From: an uncultured Ruminococcus sp.
GTDB taxonomy: Bacteria; Bacillota; Clostridia; Lachnospirales; Lachnospiraceae
Assembly: GCA_900553885.1 (NCBI GenBank)
Contig: USFD01000040.1
Span: 1 to 27,476 of the forward strand
Direction of reading: 5' to 3'
DNA length: 27,476 nucleotides
Below, in pieces: positions 9,271 to 16,666 of this stretch (position 1 is the first letter of the stretch; each line of letters begins with the position of its first letter). Position numbers and translations under genes: made by a program. The notes below the pieces were generated by a model, which was given only the letters and a program-made list of their open reading frames with translations, was not told the DNA's origin and did no database searches.

Positions 9271-10251
9271 TCAGAAATCCTGAATATTCAGAATTTCCTG
9301 GGGAATATATTTCTGTGCCTCCAGTATCTCCTTCATCCGGCGGACATATGGTTCGCTGAAATACGAATAAAACAGCCCGCTGATATGACGGTTCTGCCGC
9401 TCTTTCGTCTCCGGAAGGCGGTCCGCCCCGCCGGCCTTCTCAATCATGGTCTCATATGCGGGGAGAAAGGGCCGGATTTCCTTTACCGGGCGAAACATGC
9501 CGGCCAGATTTTCATAGATGCCGATCCCTTCATAGTCCAGATCCCCGAAATAATACATCCGGGTTCCTTCCTCCTTCATATACGGCTCCGCGCAGAGATC
9601 AAACTCCTGAAAGGACCGGATCACTCTCTTGCCTGCTCCGTAGATCAGGGTTCCCGTCTTCATCCCGCATATATCTGTCTTTCCGCCCAGAAGCGCTCTT
9701 CTCATACTGTAAAATGTATCCTTGTTCTCCAGGATCAGAATGTTCTGAGGCACCTCCCGGGTACGGGCATAATACGCAAAAGGCTCTGCTGTGCCGTACA
9801 TATTCAGCATCTCTTCCCCGATTCCGCAGTGCTTCAGTACTTTGCGCCCCTGTCCTCTGGAAAGGAACTTCTCCTTCCCCCAGATCTCGAAACTGCGCTC
9901 ATTGACAGATTCACTTTTTTCCAGCAGCTCTCTTTCGTTTCTCAGATACCGGTTCAGAGCCAGCACATACTCCCGCTCTTCCTCATAAGTTTCCGGATGG
10001 GCGAGATAATAATCAACGGAAATAAGAGGAACCAGGCTGTATTTCAGTTCCTCTTCTATTTCGCTGTAGTCTTTCTGCGGTTCTGCGATCCAGTACTCTC
10101 TGTACAGAGCAGGCTTCTTCCCGTTGATGCCGGAGGCTTTTACGGGCCGCAGTTTTCCCTGATCAATAAGAGCCATAATCTCCGTATACTGTTCACTGTA
10201 TTCCCGGCTCTTCGCCTGGCCGAGGAGTTCTCCAAGAGTGACCCGTTTCAT
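9271..10251 (-). CDS. jetD: Wadjet JetD, TOPRIM nuclease
   Basis: A 326-residue protein with a C-terminal TOPRIM fold related to topoisomerase VI/Spo11 nucleases. The acidic motifs are visible: Glu 175 in LILENKD, and Asp 237 and Asp 239 in FGDLDYEGIGIYENL. The N-terminal 60 residues look like a winged helix. In characterised Wadjet systems JetD is the effector that cuts DNA once the JetABC motor has stalled on a small closed circle. The ATG at 10251 has a strong GGAGGAAG site. The gene is first in the jet cluster and lies 54 bp after era, with no terminator visible between them, so read-through from era is likely. The JetD-first order differs from the type I order jetABCD. The TOPRIM residues are intact, so the nuclease should be active. 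Confidence 0.9.
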   Translation of the reverse strand: MKRVTLGELLGQAKSREYSEQYTEIMALIDQGKLRPVKASGINGKKPALYREYWIAEPQKDYSEIEEELKYSLVPLISVDYYLAHPETYEEEREYVLALNRYLRNERELLEKSESVNERSFEIWGKEKFLSRGQGRKVLKHCGIGEEMLNMYGTAEPFAYYARTREVPQNILILENKDTFYSMRRALLGGKTDICGMKTGTLIYGAGKRVIRSFQEFDLCAEPYMKEEGTRMYYFGDLDYEGIGIYENLAGMFRPVKEIRPFLPAYETMIEKAGGADRLPETKERQNRHISGLFYSYFSEPYVRRMKEILEAQKYIPQEILNIQDF

Positions 10252-10305
10252 AAACGCTTCCTCCGATGGCAGTTCGTCTGTCCGTCATTGCATCCGGCAC
10301 AGGAT

Positions 10306-11202
10306 CTATTCGTCTTCCCGGTAGCCGAAATTCTTCATCAGATAATCGCTGTCCCGCCAGTTCTTCTGCACTTTCACCCAGAGCTTCAGATTAACCCGGC
10401 AGTCCAGCAGTTTCTCAATCTCATAACGGGCCGTGCTTCCGATCTTCTTCAGCATGCTGCCCTGTTTTCCGATAATAATTCCTTTATGGGAATCCCTTTC
10501 GCAGATAATTGTAGCATCAATATGCATTACTTTTTTTTCCATCTTCATACGGTCGATGGCAACCGCGATTCCGTGAGGGATCTCCTCATTCAGACAGTGC
10601 AGCGCCTTCTCCCGGATCAGTTCCGCCACAATCTGGCGCTCCGGCTGGTCGGTAATGGTATCCTCGTCATAAAACTTAGGACCGTAGGGAAGATAGTCCA
10701 GAATCACCTTCACCAGCTCGTCCGTATTGTCCCCCGTGCGGGCAGATACAGGCACAATATCCGCAAAATCATACTCCTTCCGGTACAGATCAATCGCCGG
10801 AAGAATCTCCTCCCGCTTCACCATATCCACCTTGTTTATCACAAGAATCACCGGTGTCTTCACTCTTTTCAGCTGATCAATAATATGGCGCTCGCCGGCC
10901 CCGATAAACGTGGACGGTTCCACAAGCCACAGCACCACGTCCACCTCATTCAGGGAACGCTCCGCAATATTCACCATATACTCGCCCAGCTTGTTCTTTG
11001 CCTTGTGAATGCCGGGCGTGTCCACAAATACGATCTGCCCCTCCTCCGTCGTCAGAACCGTCTGAATCCGGTTCCTTGTAGTCTGAGGCTTATTTGACGT
11101 AATCGCGATCTTCTGACCGATCAGATGATTCATCAGCGTAGACTTCCCTACATTCGGCCTGCCGATCAGAGTTACAAATCCTGATTTAAAATTGTCGCAC
11201 AT
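10306..11202 (-). CDS. era: GTPase Era
   Basis: A 298-residue essential Ras-like GTPase that binds the 3' end of 16S rRNA and helps mature the 30S subunit. G1 is GRPNVGKST (14-22), G3 is DTPG (61-64) and G4 is NKVD (123-126). The C-terminal KH domain (about 200-298) contains the expected IIIGKQGSMLKKIG segment. Length is normal. The ATG at 11202 has GGAGGG at 11211-11206. A perfect 34-bp palindrome ends only three bases before this site and could influence initiation or mRNA processing. In many Firmicutes era is near ybeY, cdd or recO; here it sits between an M16C peptidase gene and the Wadjet genes. Confidence 0.97.
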   Translation of the reverse strand: MCDNFKSGFVTLIGRPNVGKSTLMNHLIGQKIAITSNKPQTTRNRIQTVLTTEEGQIVFVDTPGIHKAKNKLGEYMVNIAERSLNEVDVVLWLVEPSTFIGAGERHIIDQLKRVKTPVILVINKVDMVKREEILPAIDLYRKEYDFADIVPVSARTGDNTDELVKVILDYLPYGPKFYDEDTITDQPERQIVAELIREKALHCLNEEIPHGIAVAIDRMKMEKKVMHIDATIICERDSHKGIIIGKQGSMLKKIGSTARYEIEKLLDCRVNLKLWVKVQKNWRDSDYLMKNFGYREDE

Positions 11203-11214
11203 TTTCCCTCCATG

Positions 11215-11248
11215 GGGGACGTAGCCTTTTGCAAAAGGCTACGTCCCC
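11215..11248. repeat. Perfect 34-bp palindrome between peptidase gene and era
   Basis: The sequence GGGGACGTAGCCTTTTG (11215-11231) is followed directly by its own reverse complement, giving 17-bp arms with no spacer. On the plus strand it is followed by TTTT, but no plus-strand gene ends here. On the minus strand, the coding direction, it is followed by CCATGGAGGG, so it lacks a T tract and is not a standard terminator. It may be a processing or attenuation hairpin, or a copy of a dispersed palindromic repeat. Confidence 0.8.
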
Positions 11249-11250
11249 TT

Positions 11251-14178
11251 TTAGCTAAGTATTCTGACTTCTTCAAATAATTGTTTCTGTTGTTCGATTT
11301 TTTCTTCGCTTCCAATGACACAGATCAGCCCTGCGTCCAGCACAGCCTGGACGATATCTGCCAGGGCACGGATGTCTTCCTGGTCTGCCTCCAGAATCTG
11401 GGCGCGTTCCTGCCGGAGCATGTCTTCTGTAATGTGATTCATATACAGGTTCATAGAGCGGTTTCCTTTTGCGGCAGGATTCATGGGCCGATCCAGATTG
11501 CTCATGGTTCCAATAATGAACTTGTTCATGTCTCTGTCATCCACAGTGAAGTTCCTGAGATAATCTACCACGCCTTCAAATACTTCGTTGGTCTTTTCCA
11601 GATTCGGATCCCGGTAGGATACAAGATATCCTTCCCCTGCCCTGTTGAAGCTGCTCATGCAGCCGTATGCTCCGCCTTTTACACGGATGTTCTGCCACAG
11701 ATAGTCATAACTTAAAATAACTTTCAGAATCTGCAGCGCTCCGGTATACTCCTGTCCGCCGTCAATAAAGTTGCCGCAGCGGGCTACATACTGCACCTTT
11801 GATGAAGTCTTGAAGCCTTCATTCCGTTTTCTGCAGTGGATGACACAGGCGGTATTCTTCTTTTCCTCCCCCTTGTTCAGACTGTCTTTCACAGCAGAAA
11901 GGGCGTCAATAGCCGGCGCCAGCCCGTCTTCCGTTGAAGTGTAGCTCATCATCATATTATCCGCCCGGAAGATTCTCCGGGAAATTTCTTTCAGACTGCG
12001 GATCAGCTCCTCCTTGTGGCCCTCAAAGTCTTCCTCGATTTCCTTCACTCTCTCGTAAAATCCGATCCCGTCCGTATCATCTTTGAACTTTGCGGCAGGT
12101 GAAGTATAAGACAGCGCCCGGAGCACAGCAGTGGTGTGTCCGGATGAGAGGAATGACATCTGGAGCCGTGATTTGAGCATGGCCAGAATTTCTTTTAACC
12201 GCTTCTCATCCTCCAGACGGGACTCCATCAGGATTTCCCGCATCATAGAGAAGAGCACGTCCATTTTCGGATAAAGCGCCTTTCCTTTTATCTCAAATGT
12301 TGCCCGGAATTCTTTTTCCTTCACCCTGGTCACATCCGTATACAGCTCAAGAGAAGTACCGATTCCTCCGGTGTTTCTGTTTATTTCATTGAACAGTTCT
12401 CCATACTCATAGTTTGCGGTATCAATAATCCCCAGCACACTCTGGAGAATTCCCACATATGGGAGCAGCTCTTCCTCAATGCCGGACAGATCAAACATCA
12501 GGGTCACATATCCGATCCCGTTTGTCTCCACATTGTGATGAACCACTTTCACTCCGTCTTCATCTATCTCATCATTAAAAACAGGAGCCGTCTCTCTTGA
12601 AATGTCTTCTCTTTTCAGTACCGGTATTTTTGCCAGGTCTTCCTGGGACGACTCTTCTTCCTGGTATGCCTCAAGCTCCTTCGTAGCCTGTACAAGGGCC
12701 TGCACCTCCTCCGGGGAAAGGCTTTCCTTGTACGCCTTCAGGTGTGCCGCCAGTTCCCGGTCCAGGCGGGCGGTCCGTCCTTTCTCCGGCCGGATAATCA
12801 CAATGGAGCCATGGGTATTGTCCAGCAGATATTTCCGGATCAGTTCCTCGAAATATCCGGTCTCCACATTCTCCTTGAGAAATTCAAAGGTGGGAAGGGC
12901 CTGCATATGGATAAAAGGTTTTTCCTCATCATACAGCCAGCTGTCAAACAGCTGAAGTCCGTACATCAGCCCCCGCGGATAATTGCCGAAATCCGCCTCC
13001 CGGAACCGGAACTCATGGTAATTGATGCCGGCTCGCAATGCTTTTTTGTCCATTCCCTTATCTGCGATTTCCCGCAGGGTATCTTCAATCACACGGATAA
13101 ACTCATCTTTCTGCTCCAGATCCGCATTCTTGGATATGATGGAGAAAACAGGCTGGTAGATGCCGTTGTCATAAGATCCCAGAATATCCTTGCCGATTCC
13201 TGCATCCAGAAGCGCTTTTTTCAGAGGCGCGCCGGGCGCGGACAAAAGGGCGTAATCCAGAATCTGAAAAGCCAGATACAGTTTCTCATCCAGAGAAGTG
13301 CCGATTACCTTATTGTAGGAAAGATAGGTATTCTCTTTCTCACTTTCCTCGCTGGCGATGGAGTATTCCTGCACCACCTCCCGCATCTGGTCAAATGGCT
13401 GCTGAAAACGGATGGCAGAATCCACCGGGTCATTGTCAAAGTCCGAAAGATAATTCTCATCCAGCCATCTCAGTTTCTCTTCCATGTCCATATCTCCGTA
13501 GAGATAAATATAGCTGTTGGACGGATGGTAGTATTTTCTGTGGAAATCCAGAAACTGTTCATAGGTCAGCTCCGGAATCACCTCCGGATCTCCGCCGGAC
13601 TCGTTTGCATAGGACGTATCCGGGAAGAGGGAATTCAGAACCACCCGGTCCAGTACACCTTCCGGAGAGGAGAAAGCTCCCTTCATCTCATTGTAAACCA
13701 CGCCGGAAAGCGTCAGCTCTCCCTCCGGATCCTCCAGTTTATAGCTCCACCCTTCCTGTCGGAATGTCTTGTCCTGCTGATAGATATTCGGATAAAAAAC
13801 AGCATCCATGTAAACGTGCATCAGATTCTGAAAATCCGTATCATTGCAGCTGGCTACCGGATAAACCGTTTTATCCGGATAAGTCATTGCATTTAAAAAC
13901 GTATTAAGGGATCCCTTTACCAGCTCAACGAAAGGATCCTTCACCGGAAAGTCCCTGGAACCGCAGAGTACGGAATGCTCCATGATATGCGGAACTCCCG
14001 TACTGTCTGACGGAGGCGTGCGGAATCCGATAGCAAACACCTTATTCTCATCGTCATTTTCCATCAGAAGAACCCGTGCCCCGCTCTTTTTATGCTTCAG
14101 AAGCGTTCCCCTGGATTTTATGTCTGATAAATCTGCTTTCTGTATCACCTGATATGCTTCCAGATCATATATACTCAT
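11251..14178 (-). CDS. M16C insulinase-family metallopeptidase (PreP/Cym1-like)
   Basis: A zinc metallopeptidase of 975 residues, the size of presequence-protease-like M16C enzymes, which degrade oligopeptides inside a closed two-half chamber. The inverted zinc motif HxxEH is HIMEH (64-68), followed by the third ligand Glu 164 in NEMKG. The two homologous halves are joined by a charged helical linker around 490-520. No signal peptide is seen, so it is probably cytoplasmic. I chose the ATG at 14178, with GGAGA seven bases upstream, over an in-frame TTG two codons earlier. The stop is 3 bp from the 34-bp palindrome before era. Upstream, a TGATATACT extended -10 box suggests its own promoter. 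Function in peptide turnover is inferred from the family. Confidence 0.93.
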   Translation of the reverse strand: MSIYDLEAYQVIQKADLSDIKSRGTLLKHKKSGARVLLMENDDENKVFAIGFRTPPSDSTGVPHIMEHSVLCGSRDFPVKDPFVELVKGSLNTFLNAMTYPDKTVYPVASCNDTDFQNLMHVYMDAVFYPNIYQQDKTFRQEGWSYKLEDPEGELTLSGVVYNEMKGAFSSPEGVLDRVVLNSLFPDTSYANESGGDPEVIPELTYEQFLDFHRKYYHPSNSYIYLYGDMDMEEKLRWLDENYLSDFDNDPVDSAIRFQQPFDQMREVVQEYSIASEESEKENTYLSYNKVIGTSLDEKLYLAFQILDYALLSAPGAPLKKALLDAGIGKDILGSYDNGIYQPVFSIISKNADLEQKDEFIRVIEDTLREIADKGMDKKALRAGINYHEFRFREADFGNYPRGLMYGLQLFDSWLYDEEKPFIHMQALPTFEFLKENVETGYFEELIRKYLLDNTHGSIVIIRPEKGRTARLDRELAAHLKAYKESLSPEEVQALVQATKELEAYQEEESSQEDLAKIPVLKREDISRETAPVFNDEIDEDGVKVVHHNVETNGIGYVTLMFDLSGIEEELLPYVGILQSVLGIIDTANYEYGELFNEINRNTGGIGTSLELYTDVTRVKEKEFRATFEIKGKALYPKMDVLFSMMREILMESRLEDEKRLKEILAMLKSRLQMSFLSSGHTTAVLRALSYTSPAAKFKDDTDGIGFYERVKEIEEDFEGHKEELIRSLKEISRRIFRADNMMMSYTSTEDGLAPAIDALSAVKDSLNKGEEKKNTACVIHCRKRNEGFKTSSKVQYVARCGNFIDGGQEYTGALQILKVILSYDYLWQNIRVKGGAYGCMSSFNRAGEGYLVSYRDPNLEKTNEVFEGVVDYLRNFTVDDRDMNKFIIGTMSNLDRPMNPAAKGNRSMNLYMNHITEDMLRQERAQILEADQEDIRALADIVQAVLDAGLICVIGSEEKIEQQKQLFEEVRILS

Positions 14179-14280
14179 GTGCAAATCTCCTTATTTTTGT
14201 TGTCTTTTCTGTTTCCGTACCGTCTCTTCTACGGGGAACAGCCGTATGTTCCTCCGTACAGAACAGTCCGTGCTTTACCT

Positions 14281-14289
14281 AGTATATCA
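14281..14289 (-). promoter_or_regulatory. Possible extended -10 promoter of the peptidase-era-jet unit
   Basis: On the minus strand TGATATACT (14289-14281) fits an extended -10 element. The matching -35 position has only TTTTAA, a poor box. It lies about 105 bp before the peptidase start and just downstream of the ydbT terminator, as expected for a new transcription unit. Confidence 0.4.
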
Positions 14290-14305
14290 CTAATCCGGGG
14301 ACTTT

Positions 14306-14334
14306 AAAAGGGGACAGAAATTTCTTCTGTCCCC
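14306..14334 (-). terminator. Intrinsic terminator of the ydbS-ydbT unit
   Basis: GGGGACAGAA and TTCTGTCCCC (14334-14310 on the minus strand) form a 10-bp stem with a 5-nt loop, followed by TTTTAAAG. It lies 17 bp past the ydbT stop. The GGGGAC/GTCCCC ends match those of the palindrome at 11215-11248. Confidence 0.8.
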
Positions 14335-14350
14335 GTTCCCAGGCGCTTTT

Positions 14351-15934
14351 TCATACCGTTCTTTTAAGCATGCCTGCTTTTATATTTTCTTCCAGTCCGT
14401 CCCCAAAATAGGGGATATCATAAGAGGCTTTTCCTGCGGCAGCCAGGAGATGGATCTGCCCCTTTCTGATCCCGCATCTTTTTGCCAGAAAACTCTGAGA
14501 GAACTCCGCGTACTGGATATTAGAATAGTTCACCGCTGTAGAATGCGTGCCAAAATATCCTCTGCGCAGCTTGAGCATATTTTCCCCCGCACTCATTCCC
14601 GCAGTTCTGTACTCCAGTATCATTCCCGCAATCACAGAAATGATAAGCAGAGCAGCACCTCCCCATATGCCGGCCAGCACCGGGAATCTGTCGGAAGATG
14701 CCACGCCGTCTGTCATCACTGAGCCTGCCGCCGCTGCCAGAACCACCGCCAGCACATATACGGTAAAAGGAAATGCCCATGCGGCCCATGCGGTTCCCGG
14801 CTGTCTTTTCACGTTCTGATCCACCGCCGGAGCCATCTCAGGCAGAAGCAGTTCCAGCTGCTGTCTTAATTTCTCCTTTGTACAATACAGGACAAGAAAA
14901 GAATTTCTCTCCTCCTTTTCATCTCCCATGCCTACGTTTACAATCTCCGCCATGTAGCGTCCGCATATCCGCGCCACAAGAGACTGGTGAATCTGCAGCG
15001 CCTGTATTTTATCCACCGGAACCGTATATTCCATCTTTTTCAGAAGTCCGTACCGGATATACAGGCGGTCGCCTCTGCGCTTTGCACGGAAATCATAATA
15101 TTTCACAAAATCCTTTACCGTATCCCACAGGGCGGAAAGCACGACGGAAGCCGCCATAAAAATCCCCGCCGCTGCTCCCAGGAGAGACCGGACGAAGCCG
15201 GGATTCTGCACAATCTGAACCACCGCTCCCACAGTTGCTGCAATTCCTCCCAGCAGAAGAATTACGGAAAATACATTAATTGAAAACACGCCGTGCCGGA
15301 TGATATCCCCGAAATCTGCACGGATATCATAATCCTGATCCGTCTGAAACGGACCCGTCCCCGCAGCATCGGACAGTATTCCCGCATCCGCCGGATTGCC
15401 GGTTCCGGGAATGCTGCTTCCTGAAGTCTCCGGAACAAAATCTGCGCCGTCAGCCTGCATCCGGGATAAAATTTCCCGACGGAATGCTTCTGCATCCGCT
15501 TTTTTCAGAACAATTTTCACATCGGTCCGGTCCGCCGTAGACAGGCTGTTCGTATCCAGTTTTACTTTACATGTGCCCGCCAGCATTTCAAAAAGATTCT
15601 GTTCCAGATTGATATTGGAAATATTTTTAATTCCAATGGTATTTTTCTTTTTGCTCACGGTATTTTTTTCTATAATAATAGCATTGTCTTCTATATGTAT
15701 ATATGTTCTGGCCCAGACAAGCAGCCGGTTGCCGGTCACCGCGGCCAGAAGCACCGCCAGTATCAGCACAATCCACAGCCCGTTATCTGCAAAGAACGAC
15801 AGATCATCCCCGGAAGTTTCTGCCAGTTCGGGAAGAACCTGCGCAAACACATAAACAAGCAGCACCAGAATACCGGCCCACACCTCTTCAATAACAACTG
15901 ATATATGATTTCTGAATTTTTTACCTGTTTCCAT
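14351..15934 (-). CDS. Membrane PH-domain protein, YdbT-like
   Basis: A 527-residue membrane protein with the YdbT architecture of three bacterial PH (bPH_2) domains, each preceded by a pair of transmembrane segments. Hydrophobic pairs are visible near residues 14-68, 215-275 and 385-440. After each comes a beta-rich block with a typical strand such as NTIGIKNISNINLEQNLFE, YTVPVDKIQALQIHQ or TAVNYSNIQYAEFSQ. In Bacillus subtilis ydbST belongs to the sigma-W envelope-stress regulon and helps resist certain antimicrobial peptides; a similar envelope role is inferred. The ORF overlaps the end of ydbS by 14 bp, so the two are translationally coupled and probably form a complex. A 10-bp-stem terminator follows. 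Confidence 0.88.
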   Translation of the reverse strand: METGKKFRNHISVVIEEVWAGILVLLVYVFAQVLPELAETSGDDLSFFADNGLWIVLILAVLLAAVTGNRLLVWARTYIHIEDNAIIIEKNTVSKKKNTIGIKNISNINLEQNLFEMLAGTCKVKLDTNSLSTADRTDVKIVLKKADAEAFRREILSRMQADGADFVPETSGSSIPGTGNPADAGILSDAAGTGPFQTDQDYDIRADFGDIIRHGVFSINVFSVILLLGGIAATVGAVVQIVQNPGFVRSLLGAAAGIFMAASVVLSALWDTVKDFVKYYDFRAKRRGDRLYIRYGLLKKMEYTVPVDKIQALQIHQSLVARICGRYMAEIVNVGMGDEKEERNSFLVLYCTKEKLRQQLELLLPEMAPAVDQNVKRQPGTAWAAWAFPFTVYVLAVVLAAAAGSVMTDGVASSDRFPVLAGIWGGAALLIISVIAGMILEYRTAGMSAGENMLKLRRGYFGTHSTAVNYSNIQYAEFSQSFLAKRCGIRKGQIHLLAAAGKASYDIPYFGDGLEENIKAGMLKRTV

Positions 15935-16454
15935 TTTCCGTCCTCTGTTCCGTCACAATTTCATTAATTCTCCTTCGCAGGCTGTCCGCGATCTGTTCCG
16001 CTTTTTCTTCTTCAAGAAATGAAATCGTCACATCCCCGCCTCCTGTTGTTACTACGACCTTCGCCACTTTAAAAAACTGATCAAAGGGGCCTTTTGCTGT
16101 CTGAAGCTTATGCAGCCGCTCAATCGGAACAATGTTTCTTTTCACAAAAAGGTAGCCCTCTACTATATCGATGCATTCCTCATTGATGCTGTACCGGTAC
16201 CTGTGATACCGGAAATACGGGCTGACCGCAACATCCAGCAGAATCAGCGCGGAAAGCCCCGCCGATATCCACTGCCCCGCGGCAATCCCCTTCGGCACAA
16301 GCCAGAACCAGTTAACAGCCCCTATGATTACAAGCAGCACTGCTCCCGTTACAATGCCGGACGTATACATGCAGTACAGCGCCCTTTTTGACAGCTTTTC
16401 GTATCCGGCATGCCCGGAACTGTCCTTTTCTGAAATTTTCTGTTCTGTATTCAT
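15921..16454 (-). CDS. Membrane PH-domain protein, YdbS-like
   Basis: A 177-residue partner of the YdbT-like protein. It has two transmembrane segments (around residues 30-80), then one bPH_2 domain with the strand IVPIERLHKLQTAKGPFDQFF and a C-terminal helix. I chose the ATG at 16454 because GAGGAGGAAGAG lies directly upstream (16466-16455); an ORF start 11 codons earlier would place that purine tract inside the coding region as a Glu run. It is first in a two-gene operon. Transcription probably starts at a TTGACA-17-TAATAT promoter at 16602-16630 that overlaps a 30-bp palindrome, so the operon is likely under a dedicated DNA-binding regulator. Confidence 0.87.
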   Translation of the reverse strand: MNTEQKISEKDSSGHAGYEKLSKRALYCMYTSGIVTGAVLLVIIGAVNWFWLVPKGIAAGQWISAGLSALILLDVAVSPYFRYHRYRYSINEECIDIVEGYLFVKRNIVPIERLHKLQTAKGPFDQFFKVAKVVVTTGGGDVTISFLEEEKAEQIADSLRRRINEIVTEQRTENGNR

Positions 16455-16576
16455 CTCTTCCTCCTCTTCGCGGTCCGTTCCCGCCAATCCCGCAGAATTC
16501 CTTACTCCGGGGCAATCCGGCAGTCTTTCCCTGCAAAATAAAAAGGCTCTGCTGCCGCGCCGGAAGTAACAGCGCG

Positions 16577-16606
16577 AATATTGTATTATATATTTAATAC
16601 AATATT
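16577..16606. promoter_or_regulatory. 30-bp palindromic operator over the ydbS-ydbT promoter
   Basis: AATATTGTATTA (16577-16588) and its reverse complement TAATACAATATT (16595-16606) flank a 6-bp centre. The right end covers nearly all of the -10 box of the minus-strand promoter and the rest covers the start region, the typical place for a repressor dimer. The cognate regulator is not evident in the window. GntR/YtrA-type or TetR-type regulators use sites of similar shape, but this is only a guess. Confidence 0.7.
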
Positions 16607-16630
16607 ACAGAACCTTCTCTTATTTGTCAA
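16602..16630 (-). promoter_or_regulatory. Sigma-A-like promoter of ydbS-ydbT
   Basis: TTGACA (16630-16625) and TAATAT (16607-16602) are separated by 17 bp on the minus strand. It is about 150 bp upstream of the YdbS start and is overlapped by the 30-bp palindrome. Confidence 0.75.
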
Positions 16631-16666
16631 TCCTGTTCCGCGGGAACAGATGATAAACCGTAACAG

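Noticed and set aside
9385..11097. 570-codon plus-strand open frame over jetD and era
   Set aside because: It lies antisense to two genes with unmistakable motifs, shows no domain and has no ribosome site.
11215..11248. Terminator of the M16C peptidase gene
   Set aside because: In the coding direction the palindrome is followed by CCATGGAGGG, not a T tract, and sits three bases before the era ribosome site.
12742..13896. 384-codon plus-strand open frame
   Set aside because: It is a shadow of the M16C peptidase gene, which carries the HIMEH zinc motif on the opposite strand.
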